Positions 39,635 through 48,515 of a stretch of DNA of 55,417 nucleotides are shown in pieces; positions within the stretch are counted from its first letter, which is position 1, and every line of letters starts with the position of its first letter. The notes under the pieces are model-generated. The model ran no database searches, was not told where the DNA came from, and was given only the letters and a program-made list of their open reading frames with translations. The DNA comes from DASRZM01 sp035686365 (lineage in GTDB: Bacteria > Pseudomonadota > Gammaproteobacteria > Xanthomonadales > Xanthomonadaceae): positions 1 to 55,417 of the forward strand of contig DASRZM010000057.1 of the NCBI GenBank assembly GCA_035686365.1. The letters are read 5' to 3'. Made by a program: the position numbers and the translations under genes.

Positions 39635-40876
39635 TCAGCGCCTTCGGCTGCGCAGCCTGTCGAACTGGATCCAGTCGTGCGCGGGCAGGCCCACGATGCG
39701 GTCGATGACGGTCGCGAACAGGCCGGCCGGAATGCCGCTTTCGCAGTTCCACAGCAGCACGACGCCGACATCGTGCTCGGGCAGGACGCCGAGCATGGCC
39801 CGGTAGCCCTGGACTGCGCCGGCATGGAAGATCATGCGCGAGCCCGAATAGTCGTAGATGCGCCAGCCCAGGCCATAGTGGGCCGCATCGACCCGATCGC
39901 GGCGCCAGGACGATCCACGGGTCTGCTCCGGCGTGGCCACGATCCGGGCGTGGGTCTGCTGCAGGACGCCGGGAGCGACCGCCTCGGATCGGTGGCCGAG
40001 CTGCGCGATCGCCCATTGCGCCATGTCGCGGATGCTGGCGTTGGCCCCGGCCGCCGGCGGGATCCGGTAGTAGCTTTCCTTCGGGCGCACCGACACCCAG
40101 CGGCCGCCGCGGCGCACGTGCGGGCGCGCCCAGTTGCTTTCCGACTCCAGTGCGTCGCGGCCGTAGGTCGCGCTGTACATGCCCAGCGGGTGGAACAGGC
40201 GCTTCTCCACCTGGTGGGTGTAGAAGTCGCCGGTTGCTGCGAACACCAGGTCACCGATCAGGCTGAAGGCGATGTTCTGGTAGGCGTAGCAGTCGCCGGC
40301 GCTGCACACGGGGTCGATCGCGCCGAGCCTGGCCACCAGCCGCGGATAGGGCTCGTCCTGTTCCAGCTGGCGGTCGTAGGTGTTCCAGGGCAGGCCGACG
40401 CGGTGGCTGAGGATGTCGCGCACGGTGAGGTTCTGAGCCGACTGCATGTCCTTGAGGCTGAAGGTCGGCAACTGGTCGGCGATGCGCGAGTCCCAGGCCA
40501 GGGCGCCCTCCTCGACCAGTTGCGCGGCAACCGTGCCGGCAAAGCCTTTCGACAGCGAGGCGACCCGGAACACGGTATCGGCATCGATGCGGGCGCTGGT
40601 GCCGACTTCGGCGTGGCCGAACCCGCGCGCGAGCAGCACGCGATCGCCCTGCACGATGGCGATCGCAAGGCCCGAAAGGTCGCCTTCACGCACCAGTCGT
40701 TCGGCCAGCTGCTCGGCCGTGCGCACCACCGGCGCCAGATCACGCGGCGTTGCGTTCGCCGCCCGCGGCTGCCCGGCGACCTCGGCCACCGGGGCGGCGG
40801 CAACGGCCAGTCCGGTGGCCAGTGCCGCTGCGGTCACACCGCGTGCGATGATCCGTCCTGCTTTCGTGCGCCCCAT
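39635..40876 (-). CDS. Exported serine beta-lactamase / class C-type hydrolase
   Basis: A 413-residue protein of the beta-lactamase/D-alanyl-D-alanine carboxypeptidase family (PF00144). A signal peptide covers about 1-38 (MGRTKAGRIIARGV then an Ala-rich core). Ser107 in SLSK (107-110) is the nucleophile with Lys110; YQN (199-201) matches the YxN motif, and HAG near residue 356 is in the KTG position. The open frame extends 61 codons upstream, but the signal peptide fixes the start at 40876. The family covers AmpC-like lactamases, esterases and peptidases; the substrate cannot be told. It is divergent from lemA. Confidence 0.9.
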   Translation of the reverse strand: MGRTKAGRIIARGVTAAALATGLAVAAAPVAEVAGQPRAANATPRDLAPVVRTAEQLAERLVREGDLSGLAIAIVQGDRVLLARGFGHAEVGTSARIDADTVFRVASLSKGFAGTVAAQLVEEGALAWDSRIADQLPTFSLKDMQSAQNLTVRDILSHRVGLPWNTYDRQLEQDEPYPRLVARLGAIDPVCSAGDCYAYQNIAFSLIGDLVFAATGDFYTHQVEKRLFHPLGMYSATYGRDALESESNWARPHVRRGGRWVSVRPKESYYRIPPAAGANASIRDMAQWAIAQLGHRSEAVAPGVLQQTHARIVATPEQTRGSSWRRDRVDAAHYGLGWRIYDYSGSRMIFHAGAVQGYRAMLGVLPEHDVGVVLLWNCESGIPAGLFATVIDRIVGLPAHDWIQFDRLRSRRR

Positions 40877-40997
40877 GGGCTGCGTATGCTCCGACCTCGC
40901 CGGTGATTCTAGCGCCGCCGGGCGCAGCGGGCGCGGCCATGGCTGAACGGCACACAACGAGCCCGTGCCGACCGACTCAACGAGGGAGGGACCTGCG

Positions 40998-41588
40998 ATG
41001 ACTTCGATCTTGATCCTGCTGGTGCTGGTCGTGGTCCTGGGCGGCTGGGCGGTGGCCATCTACAACGGCCTGGTCACGGCCCGCAACGCCTACAAGAACG
41101 CGTTTGCACAGATCGACGTGCAGCTCACGCGCCGCCACGACCTGATCCCGAACCTGGTGGAAGTCGCCAAGGGGTATCTGTCGCACGAGCGCCAGACCCT
41201 GGAGGCGGTGATCGCCGCCCGCACCTCGGCGGTCAGCGCACAGCGCGACGCCGCGGGAAACCCGGGCGACCCGGAGGCGATGAAGAAGCTCTCCGGCGCC
41301 GAGAACATGCTGACGCAGACGCTGGGCCGGCTGTTCGCGCTGTCGGAGGCGTACCCGGACCTGAAGGCCAACCAGAACATGATGCAGCTGTCCGAGGAGC
41401 TCAGCACCACGGAGAACAAGGTCGCCTTCGCCCGGCAGGCCTTCAACGACTCGGTGATGAACTACAACAACCGCCGCGAGGTGTTCCCCAACAGCGTCCT
41501 GGCCGGCATGTTCAACTTCCAGCCGGCGGCGCTGCTGGAGATGGAGGATCCGGCCAAGCGCGAGGTACCGCGCGTGTCCTTCGGTTGA
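40998..41588 (+). CDS. lemA: LemA family protein
   Basis: A 196-residue protein with one N-terminal membrane helix (TSILILLVLVVVLGGWAVAI) and a helical domain with the family motif YNGLVTARNAYKNAFAQIDVQ, read here as two parts, followed by RRHDLIPNLVEVAKGY and FPNSVLAGMFNF. Function of LemA is not well established. It is regularly found beside membrane proteins or M48 peptidases, as here, where the M48 gene follows after 43 bp. GAGGGAGG precedes the ATG at 40998. Confidence 0.95.
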   Translation: MTSILILLVLVVVLGGWAVAIYNGLVTARNAYKNAFAQIDVQLTRRHDLIPNLVEVAKGYLSHERQTLEAVIAARTSAVSAQRDAAGNPGDPEAMKKLSGAENMLTQTLGRLFALSEAYPDLKANQNMMQLSEELSTTENKVAFARQAFNDSVMNYNNRREVFPNSVLAGMFNFQPAALLEMEDPAKREVPRVSFG

Positions 41589-41631
41589 TCGTGGGGCTCG
41601 GCCGCACCCGCGGCGGCGCCGGAGTCAGCGC

Positions 41632-43584
41632 ATGAACTTCTTCGAGCACCAGCGCCAGGCGCGCACGAGCTCGCGGCGGCTGGTCGTGCTGTTCGTGCTG
41701 GCGGTGGCCGGAATCGTGCTGGCGGTGGATGCGGCGCTGCTGGCGGCCATCGCCATCGAGTCGCCGACGCCGGCGGCCCAGTATGGCTCGCTGCCGGCCT
41801 TCGCGGCCGCCCACATGCCGGCGCTGGTGGCCGCCTCGCTGGTCACGCTGTCCGTAATCGGCATCTCCTCGCTGGTCAAGATCGCCGGCCTGCGCCGCGG
41901 TGGCGGTGCGGTCGCGCTGGAGCTGGGCGGCACGCGGGTCCCCGAGGACACCCACGACTTCCCGCTACGCCGCCTGCGCAACGTGGTGGAGGAGATCGCG
42001 ATCGCCTCCGGCGTGCCGGTTCCGGAGATCTACGTGCTCGAGCAGGAGGCGGGGATCAACGCCTTCGCCGCCGGGTGGTCGCCGTCGGATGCGGCCATCG
42101 CGGTGACCCGCGGCGCACTGGAGCACCTGAACCGCGACGAGTTGCAGGGCGTGATCGCGCACGAGTTCAGCCACGTGATCAATGGCGACATGCGGCTGAA
42201 CATCCGCCTGATGGGTCTGCTGTTCGGCATCCTGGTGCTGGCCATCGTCGGCCGCAAGGTGCTCTACCACAGCCGCGGCGGCGGCCGCTCCAAGGGTGGC
42301 GGCGCCATCTTGCTGGTGGCGCTGGCGGTGATGGTCGTGGGGTACGCGGGGGTGCTGTTCGGCCGCCTGATCAAGGCCGGCGTCAGCCGCCGGCGCGAGC
42401 TGCTGGCCGATGCCTCGGCGGTGCAGTTCACCCGCCAGGCCAGCGGCCTGGCCGGTGCGCTGAAGAAGATCGGCGGCGTGCCCGCCGGCTCCAGGCTGCA
42501 CAGCGCGGACGTGGAGGACGTCAGCCACATGCTGTTCGGCGACGGCCAGGGCCTTGCGGCCTGGTGGGCGACCCATCCGCCGTTGCTCGAGCGCATCCGG
42601 CGACTGGAGCCGGGATTCGACGGCAAGGCCTTGCAGGCCCTGCAGGCGCAGTGGCGCGACACGCCGCCGCGGGGACTCGACGAGGACGCGGCGCTGGGGC
42701 TGGTCGGCCGCGAATCGGCGGCCTCCACCGCGCTGCCGGGGCCGGGCCGGCGCATCGCGGTCGATGCGCGCACGGCACGGCACGTCGGGGAGCCGGAGCT
42801 GGAGGACTACCGCCACGCCGCGGAACTGGTCTCGGCCCTGCCCGAGGAACTGCGCCGGCGCGCCCGCGATCGCCAGGACTGCGCGCCGCTGCTGCTGGCG
42901 CTGGTGCTCGACAGCGAACCGGAACTGCGGGCACGTCAGCTCGCGCTCGTGGCCGAGCGCCACGATGCGCGCATGGCCTCCGCCGTGGAAGCGGTGACCG
43001 GCGCGGTGCGCGGGCTGCATCCAGGGCTGCGGCTGCCGCTGGCCGAGCTGGCGTTTCCGGCGCTGCGGCGCCGGCCTCGCGCGGAGCTGGAGCAGCTGAG
43101 CGGGACGGTCGATGCGCTGGTCCACGCCGACGGCCGGGTGCATCGATTCGAGTACTGCCTGGCGCGCCTGGTGACCGTGCACCTGCGCGACGCGCTCGAC
43201 CCGGCGCGCGCCGCCGCGATCGGCCGTGTCCACCTGCACCGTGCGCACACCGAGGTGGCCGGCGTGCTGGCGGTGCTGGCGCAGGCCGGCCACGAGGACG
43301 CAGAAGGCGCCCGCCGGGCCTTCCAGGCAGGGCTGCTGGAGGTGTTGCCGCGGGAAAGTACAGCCTATCGGCCGCCGTCCGACTGGGCCGGCACGCTCGA
43401 TGCGGCGCTGCCGCGGCTGGACCGTCTGGACCCGGCCGGCAAGAAGATGCTGGTCGACGCCATGGTCACGGCGACCGCCCACGACGGCCGGGTGGCGGTG
43501 GCCGAGGCCGAATTGCTGCGCACGATCTGTGCGTGCCTGCACTGTCCGCTGCCGCCGCTGCTGGGGGCCGGCGGCGGAGAGTAG
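41632..43584 (+). CDS. M48 family membrane zinc metallopeptidase
   Basis: A 650-residue inner-membrane protease of HtpX/Ste24 type. Two membrane segments lie at about 17-42 and 60-85. The catalytic site HEFSH (177-181) gives zinc ligands His177 and His181 with Glu178. The third ligand is the Glu of RRRELLADASA after another membrane pair (about 195-270). Residues about 290-640 form a large soluble extension not found in HtpX, of unknown role, ending in a cysteine pair CACLHC. Paired with lemA; the two probably work together in membrane or envelope quality control (inference). Confidence 0.93.
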   Translation: MNFFEHQRQARTSSRRLVVLFVLAVAGIVLAVDAALLAAIAIESPTPAAQYGSLPAFAAAHMPALVAASLVTLSVIGISSLVKIAGLRRGGGAVALELGGTRVPEDTHDFPLRRLRNVVEEIAIASGVPVPEIYVLEQEAGINAFAAGWSPSDAAIAVTRGALEHLNRDELQGVIAHEFSHVINGDMRLNIRLMGLLFGILVLAIVGRKVLYHSRGGGRSKGGGAILLVALAVMVVGYAGVLFGRLIKAGVSRRRELLADASAVQFTRQASGLAGALKKIGGVPAGSRLHSADVEDVSHMLFGDGQGLAAWWATHPPLLERIRRLEPGFDGKALQALQAQWRDTPPRGLDEDAALGLVGRESAASTALPGPGRRIAVDARTARHVGEPELEDYRHAAELVSALPEELRRRARDRQDCAPLLLALVLDSEPELRARQLALVAERHDARMASAVEAVTGAVRGLHPGLRLPLAELAFPALRRRPRAELEQLSGTVDALVHADGRVHRFEYCLARLVTVHLRDALDPARAAAIGRVHLHRAHTEVAGVLAVLAQAGHEDAEGARRAFQAGLLEVLPRESTAYRPPSDWAGTLDAALPRLDRLDPAGKKMLVDAMVTATAHDGRVAVAEAELLRTICACLHCPLPPLLGAGGGE

Positions 43585-43616
43585 GGGGAGAGTCGGGGGC
43601 CGGGAACCGGGGTGGC

Positions 43617-45245
43617 TTACAGCGCAGCAGCGCTGGGCAGCCGCGACTGCGGTGTCGCGGCCCCGGCGTCGCAGCCCAGGATCAGGTCGCTGGCGCGCTC
43701 GCCGATCATGATGGCCGGTGCATTGGTGTTGCCGCCAGGCAGGGTCGGCATCACCGAGGCGTCGGCCACTCGCAGTCCCTGGATCCCGCGCACGCGCAGT
43801 TGCGGGTCGACCACGGCCATCGCGTCCTGGCCGATGCGGCAGGTGCCGACCGGATGGTAGATGGTTTCGGCCTTGGCGCGGACGAACGCCGTGAGCGCGG
43901 CCTCGTCCCGGGCGTCGGCGCCGGGATGGATTTCCTCGCCGCGGTACGGGGCAAAGGCCGCCTGGGCCAGGATCTCGCGCGAGAGCCTGATGCCCTCGAG
44001 CATGACCGCAAGGTCGTGGCCTTCGGGATCGCCCAGGTAGTCGGGCTGGATCCGCGGCGGCGCCAGCGGGTCGCCCGAAGCCAGCTCGATGCGGCCGCGC
44101 GAGTGCGGGCGCAATGCGCAGGCGTGCACGGTGTAGCCGTAGCCGGGCAGGCGGTTGCGGCCGTGGTCATCGAGCATGGCCGGCACGAAATGGAACTGCA
44201 CGTCGGGGCGGTCGTCGCGCGCCAGCCGCGAGCGCACGAAGCCGCCGGCTTCGGCGATGTTGGAGGTGCCCGCGCCGCTGCGGAACAGCGCGTAGCGCAG
44301 CGCCACCACGATGTTGCTGGCGCGGTCGTAGGTGATCGGCTGCAGGCAGTGCTGCAGCGTGCAGATGTCCAGGTGGTCGTGCAGGTTGGCGCCGACGCCG
44401 GGCAGATCGTGCGCGACCTCGATGCCGTGGGCGCGCAGCCGGTCGGCCGGCCCGATCCCCGAGAGCATCAGCAGCTGCGGGGAGTTGATGGTGCCGCCGG
44501 ACAGGATCACCTCGCGCTCCACGCCCTCGCAGCAGGGCTGGCCGCGGTGCAGGTAGTGGACGGCGGTGACGCGGCCGTGCTCGAGCTTGAGCCGCGTGAC
44601 CTGCGCCCCGGTCAGGACCTTCAGGTTGGTGCGCGCGCGCACCGGCTCCAGGTAGGCGCTGGCGCTGGAGCAGCGCATCCCGTCGCGCTGGGTGACCTGG
44701 TAGTAGCCGAAGCCATCGAGCGTGGCGTCGTTGAAGTCGGGATTGCGCGGGTGTCCTGCCTGGCCGGCGGCCTCGACGAACACGGCCGAGAGCGGGTTGC
44801 GGTAGCGCAGGTCCGACACGGCCATCGGCCCGTCGCCGCCGTGCCACGGGTCGGCGCCGCGCTGGTTGTCCTCGGCGCGTCGGAAATACGGCAGCACCGA
44901 CTCGAAGTCCCAACCCTGGGCGCCGGCGGCGGCCCAGTCGTCGTAGTCGCGCCGGTGGCCGCGGATGTAGCACATGGCGTTGATCGAGCTGGAGCCGCCC
45001 AGCACCTTGCCGCGCGGCCACCACAGCCGGCGGCCGTCCAGCTGCGGCTGCGGTTCGGTGTGGTAATCCCAGTTGATGCGCTTGTTCTCGACCAGCCGGG
45101 CGATGCCGGCCGGCATCCGGATGAAGGGGTTGGAGTCGCGCGGGCCGGCCTCGAGCAGCAGTACCCGCACGGAAGGATCCGCGCTGAGGCGGTTGGCGAG
45201 CGCGCAGCCCGCCGAACCGGCACCGACGATGACGTAGTCGTACAC
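43617..45245 (-). CDS. GMC family FAD-dependent oxidoreductase (choline dehydrogenase-like)
   Basis: A 542-residue flavoprotein starting at GTG 45245 (VYDYVIVGAGSAG). The FAD Rossmann motif GAGSAG is at 8-13, and WPRGKVLGGSSSINAM is the GMC signature. The active-site His is in YHPVGTCRIG, and GGNTNAP supplies the second catalytic residue (Asn). The family oxidises alcohols to aldehydes; choline, alkanol and sugar alcohol substrates are all possible. No betaine genes are nearby, so I do not call it betA. A longer upstream frame was rejected. It is convergent with the M48 gene, 32 bp apart. Confidence 0.92.
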   Translation of the reverse strand: MYDYVIVGAGSAGCALANRLSADPSVRVLLLEAGPRDSNPFIRMPAGIARLVENKRINWDYHTEPQPQLDGRRLWWPRGKVLGGSSSINAMCYIRGHRRDYDDWAAAGAQGWDFESVLPYFRRAEDNQRGADPWHGGDGPMAVSDLRYRNPLSAVFVEAAGQAGHPRNPDFNDATLDGFGYYQVTQRDGMRCSSASAYLEPVRARTNLKVLTGAQVTRLKLEHGRVTAVHYLHRGQPCCEGVEREVILSGGTINSPQLLMLSGIGPADRLRAHGIEVAHDLPGVGANLHDHLDICTLQHCLQPITYDRASNIVVALRYALFRSGAGTSNIAEAGGFVRSRLARDDRPDVQFHFVPAMLDDHGRNRLPGYGYTVHACALRPHSRGRIELASGDPLAPPRIQPDYLGDPEGHDLAVMLEGIRLSREILAQAAFAPYRGEEIHPGADARDEAALTAFVRAKAETIYHPVGTCRIGQDAMAVVDPQLRVRGIQGLRVADASVMPTLPGGNTNAPAIMIGERASDLILGCDAGAATPQSRLPSAAAL

Positions 45246-45377
45246 GATGGACCCGCATGGCTTTGTCTGCAGGCTAGGCGCGCAGGATAGAGCAAATGCT
45301 CTGTGCGACCCCGGCGAGGGCGGCGCCGTCACGGGGGCGGTGCTAGCCTCCGGACGGTCCCGAGCCGGAGCGCTCCG

Positions 45378-46097
45378 ATGTCCGGACGCCTGTCCGCCCT
45401 GCTGCTGCTGTGCGCGCTGCCCGCGGCCGAGGGCGCGGAGCGTGCGCTCGAGCGCGCCGATCTGGTCGCCACCGTCGCCGCCCAGGTCCAGGATCTGCGG
45501 GGCATGCCGCTGGATCCGCGCGTGCGCCGCGCGCTGATGGACGTTCCCCGGCACGCGTTCGTCCCGCCCGCGCAGCGGGCCGACGCCTACCAGAACCGGC
45601 CGCTGCCGATCGGCTACGGGCAGACCATTTCCCAGCCCTTCATCGTCGCACTGATGACCGACCTGCTCGATGTCGGTCCGGGCAACCGCGTGCTGGAGAT
45701 CGGCACCGGCTCGGGCTACCAGGCCGCGGTGCTGGCCCGGATCGTGGAATCGGTCCACAGCATCGAGATCGTCGCGCCGCTGGGCGAGCAGGCCGCCCGC
45801 CGCCTGCAGGCGCAGGATCATCGCAACGTCGAAACGCGCGTGGGTGACGGCTATTTCGGATGGGAGGAGGCGGCCCCGTTCGACGCCATCATCGTCACCG
45901 CCGCGGCCACCCACGTGCCGCCGCCGCTGGTGGCACAGCTGGCCGAGGGCGGGCGCATGCTGATTCCGGTCGGCGCCCCGTTCCAGGTGCAGTACCTGAT
46001 GGTGGTGGAGAAGCGTGCCGACGGAGAGCTGCGCAGCCGCCAGATCCTGCCGGTGCGTTTCGTTCCGCTGACCGGCGCCGGGGAGCGGCCGCGCTGA
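45378..46097 (+). CDS. Protein-L-isoaspartate O-methyltransferase-like protein with signal peptide
   Basis: A 239-residue PCMT-family protein. QNRPLPIGYGQTISQPFIVA, split by the family into IGYGQTISQP and the following helix, and the SAM motif VLEIGTGSGYQAAVLA are clear. Unlike cytoplasmic Pcm, it begins MSGRLSALLLLCALPAAEGAE, which looks like a signal peptide, so it may work in the periplasm; SAM supply there would be a problem. Alternatively the hydrophobic start is an anchor. It repairs isoaspartyl residues if active. The stop overlaps a possible CTG start of the next gene. Confidence 0.88.
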   Translation: MSGRLSALLLLCALPAAEGAERALERADLVATVAAQVQDLRGMPLDPRVRRALMDVPRHAFVPPAQRADAYQNRPLPIGYGQTISQPFIVALMTDLLDVGPGNRVLEIGTGSGYQAAVLARIVESVHSIEIVAPLGEQAARRLQAQDHRNVETRVGDGYFGWEEAAPFDAIIVTAAATHVPPPLVAQLAEGGRMLIPVGAPFQVQYLMVVEKRADGELRSRQILPVRFVPLTGAGERPR

Positions 46098-46153
46098 TCC
46101 ACGGTGCCGACCCGGGCCAGGTTCCGCGCGCGCTGCCGGTCGCAGTTGGCCTG

Positions 46154-48418
46154 GTGTCCGGCGCTGCGCTGGCGCTGGAGGTGCTGCTGGTCAGGCTGCT
46201 GGCGATCGTCCAGCACCATGTGTTCGCACCGGCAGTCATCAGCCTGGCGCTGCTGGGGGTGGGCGCCAGCGGCACCGCGCTGGCGCTGGTGTACCGTGGC
46301 GCGCGGCGTCCCGGGCCGCGGCTGCTGGCTGCCAGCGCCCTGGCCTTCGCCGTGGCCGTCCCACTGTGCTGGGCGCTGGCCCAGCAGGTGCCGTTCAACG
46401 GGCTGGCGCTGGTCTGGGACCTGCACCAGCTGCCCTGGCTGGCCCTGCTGTACCTGCTGCTGGCGCTGCCGTTCCTGTCCGGCTCGCTGTTCGTTGGCGC
46501 CGCGTTCCTGGCGCACGCGCGCAGCATCGAGCGGCTGTACCTGGCCGACCTGCTCGGTGCCGGCGCCGGCGCGGCCGTGGCGATCGCGATGCTGTACCTG
46601 GTGCCGGCGCCGTGGGTGCTGTGGCCGATCGCCGCGGCCGGGCTGGCGGCCGGGGCGATGGTGCAACCGCATCGGGGATGGAGCCTGGCTGTGCTGGCGG
46701 CTGCCGCCGTGGCCGCGAGCGGCTGGCCGACGCTGCGCCCGGATCCCTACAAGCCGCTTTCGCAGATGATGCAGACCCTGGATGCGCGGCTGGTGGAGAC
46801 GGTCGATTCCCCGCGCGCGCGCTTGAGCGTGGTGGCGAGCCCGACGGTGCCGGTGCGGCACGCGCCGGGCCTGAGCCTGCGCGCCGGCGCGCTGCCACCG
46901 CAGCAGCTTGCCGTGTTCATCGACGGTGAGGCGATGACGGCGATCGATCAGGGCGCGCAATGGCAGTACCTGGACGACAGCCTCGATGCGCTGGTCCTGC
47001 TCGGCGCCGCCGGGGAGCGCGTCGCCGTGGTCGGCGAGACCGGGGGGCGCTACCTGGCGCTCGCCGCTCGTGCCGGCGTGGCCGAGATCCAGGTCCTGCA
47101 GCCGGACCGCAACTGGCGTGTGCTGGGTGGACGCCACGGCACCGAGGTGGAGGCCCGCTGGCATGCCGGGCCGGTGCGACCGGTGCTGGCGGCGATGCCC
47201 CGGCAGGACCGGCTGCTGCTGGTCGCCGACGCCCCGGGCCGGGCGACGCTGGGCGATTACGCGTTCACGCGCGAGGCCTTCGCGCAGTACCTGCGGCAGG
47301 CCCGGCGGGTGGCCGTGGTCACCGATGTGTCGCTGCCGCCGCGCGGCGCGTTGCGGCTGCTGGCGACCGCGATCGAGTCGCTGCAGGCGCAGGGCGTGGA
47401 GGACCCGCGCGCACACCTGCTGGCGCTGCGCGACTGGCGGCGGCTGGTGTTCGTGGTCTCCTTGCAGCCGGTCGAGGCGGGCGAGGTCGAGGCCGCGCGC
47501 GCCTTCGCGGACCGGCTCGCGTTCGACCCGGTCTGGTTGCCGGGCCTGGAGCGTGCACAGGCCAACCAGCGCAACGCCTGGCCCGAGCCCTACCTGTACG
47601 ATGCCGTGGCCGCGCTGGCGGCCGGTGACACCGGCCTGTACCGGCGCTGGAAGTTCGACGTGCGCCCGACCCGCGACGACCGCCCGCGCTTCGACAATTT
47701 CTTCCGCTGGCGGCTGCTGTCGGAGCTGGCCGGCAGCCGCCAGCACGGTGCCCTGCTGCTGGAGTCCTCGCTGCTGGTCCAAAGCGCCACGCTGGTGGTC
47801 GCATCGGCCGGGGCGATCGTGCTGCTGTTGCCGGCGGCATGGGCGGTGCGACGGGCCGGCGCGCGCCGCGTCGCAGCCGCGGCGCTCTATTTCGCGTCCC
47901 TGGGCCTGGGCTTCCTGCTGCTGGAAATCGCCTTCCTGGAGAAACTGGCCCTGCTGCTCGGCGACCGGCTGGTGGCGGTCGCGTTCGCGCTGGCGGCGTT
48001 CCTGGTCTTCGCCGGATTGGGCGCCGGCTTCGGCGCGCGGGTGCTAGGCGGCAACCCCGTGGCCCGGGCGGTGCTGGCGATCTGCGCGTTGCTGGCCATC
48101 GACGTGGCGCTGCTGGAGTCGATCGGTCCGGCCGTGATGGCCACCGCGGGGCCCCTGCGCTGGGCCTTTGCATTGGTGCTGACCGCACCGCTGGCCTTTG
48201 CGATGGGGGTGCCGTTCCCGGCCGGCATCCGCGCCCTCGCCGATGCCCGCGATCCGCTGGTGGCCTGGGCCTGGGCGGTCAACGGTGCGTTCTCGGTGCT
48301 CGCCGGCGTGCTGGCTGGGCTGCTGGTTCTCGTCGCGGGCTTCCGACTGGCCCTGGTATGCGCGGCCGCCTGCTACCTGGTGGTCCCGTTCGCGCTGCGC
48401 CGGTTGCACTCTCCGTGA
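46154..48418 (+). CDS. Spermidine-synthase-like polytopic membrane protein
   Basis: About 754 residues from a GTG at 46154. Another reading is CTG at 46094, which overlaps the upstream stop (CTGA) and has GGGGAG at a proper distance. N-terminal membrane helices (about 1-200) lead to a soluble middle (about 230-500) and a C-terminal block of about eight helices (545-750). The middle resembles aminopropyltransferases: VAVVGETGGRYLALAARAG in the place of the SAM loop and GDYAFTREAFAQYLRQ in that of the active-site segment. The acidic catalytic residues are altered (GETGG for GGGDGG, ADAPG in place of DSTDP), so it is probably not a polyamine enzyme. Function unknown. Confidence 0.7.
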   Translation: MSGAALALEVLLVRLLAIVQHHVFAPAVISLALLGVGASGTALALVYRGARRPGPRLLAASALAFAVAVPLCWALAQQVPFNGLALVWDLHQLPWLALLYLLLALPFLSGSLFVGAAFLAHARSIERLYLADLLGAGAGAAVAIAMLYLVPAPWVLWPIAAAGLAAGAMVQPHRGWSLAVLAAAAVAASGWPTLRPDPYKPLSQMMQTLDARLVETVDSPRARLSVVASPTVPVRHAPGLSLRAGALPPQQLAVFIDGEAMTAIDQGAQWQYLDDSLDALVLLGAAGERVAVVGETGGRYLALAARAGVAEIQVLQPDRNWRVLGGRHGTEVEARWHAGPVRPVLAAMPRQDRLLLVADAPGRATLGDYAFTREAFAQYLRQARRVAVVTDVSLPPRGALRLLATAIESLQAQGVEDPRAHLLALRDWRRLVFVVSLQPVEAGEVEAARAFADRLAFDPVWLPGLERAQANQRNAWPEPYLYDAVAALAAGDTGLYRRWKFDVRPTRDDRPRFDNFFRWRLLSELAGSRQHGALLLESSLLVQSATLVVASAGAIVLLLPAAWAVRRAGARRVAAAALYFASLGLGFLLLEIAFLEKLALLLGDRLVAVAFALAAFLVFAGLGAGFGARVLGGNPVARAVLAICALLAIDVALLESIGPAVMATAGPLRWAFALVLTAPLAFAMGVPFPAGIRALADARDPLVAWAWAVNGAFSVLAGVLAGLLVLVAGFRLALVCAAACYLVVPFALRRLHSP

Positions 48419-48515
48419 TCGGAGTGTGCGCAGGGTCGGGCGCACGCTTGCTTGATCGCTACCGGGCCACGCTGACACAATCGCGCTGGACTCTCCGCCC
48501 CTGGCCGGCCTGCCG

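Noticed and set aside
45246..45914. Upstream extension of the GMC oxidoreductase frame
   Set aside because: It runs antisense through the PCMT gene; the FAD-binding start of the family begins at 45245.
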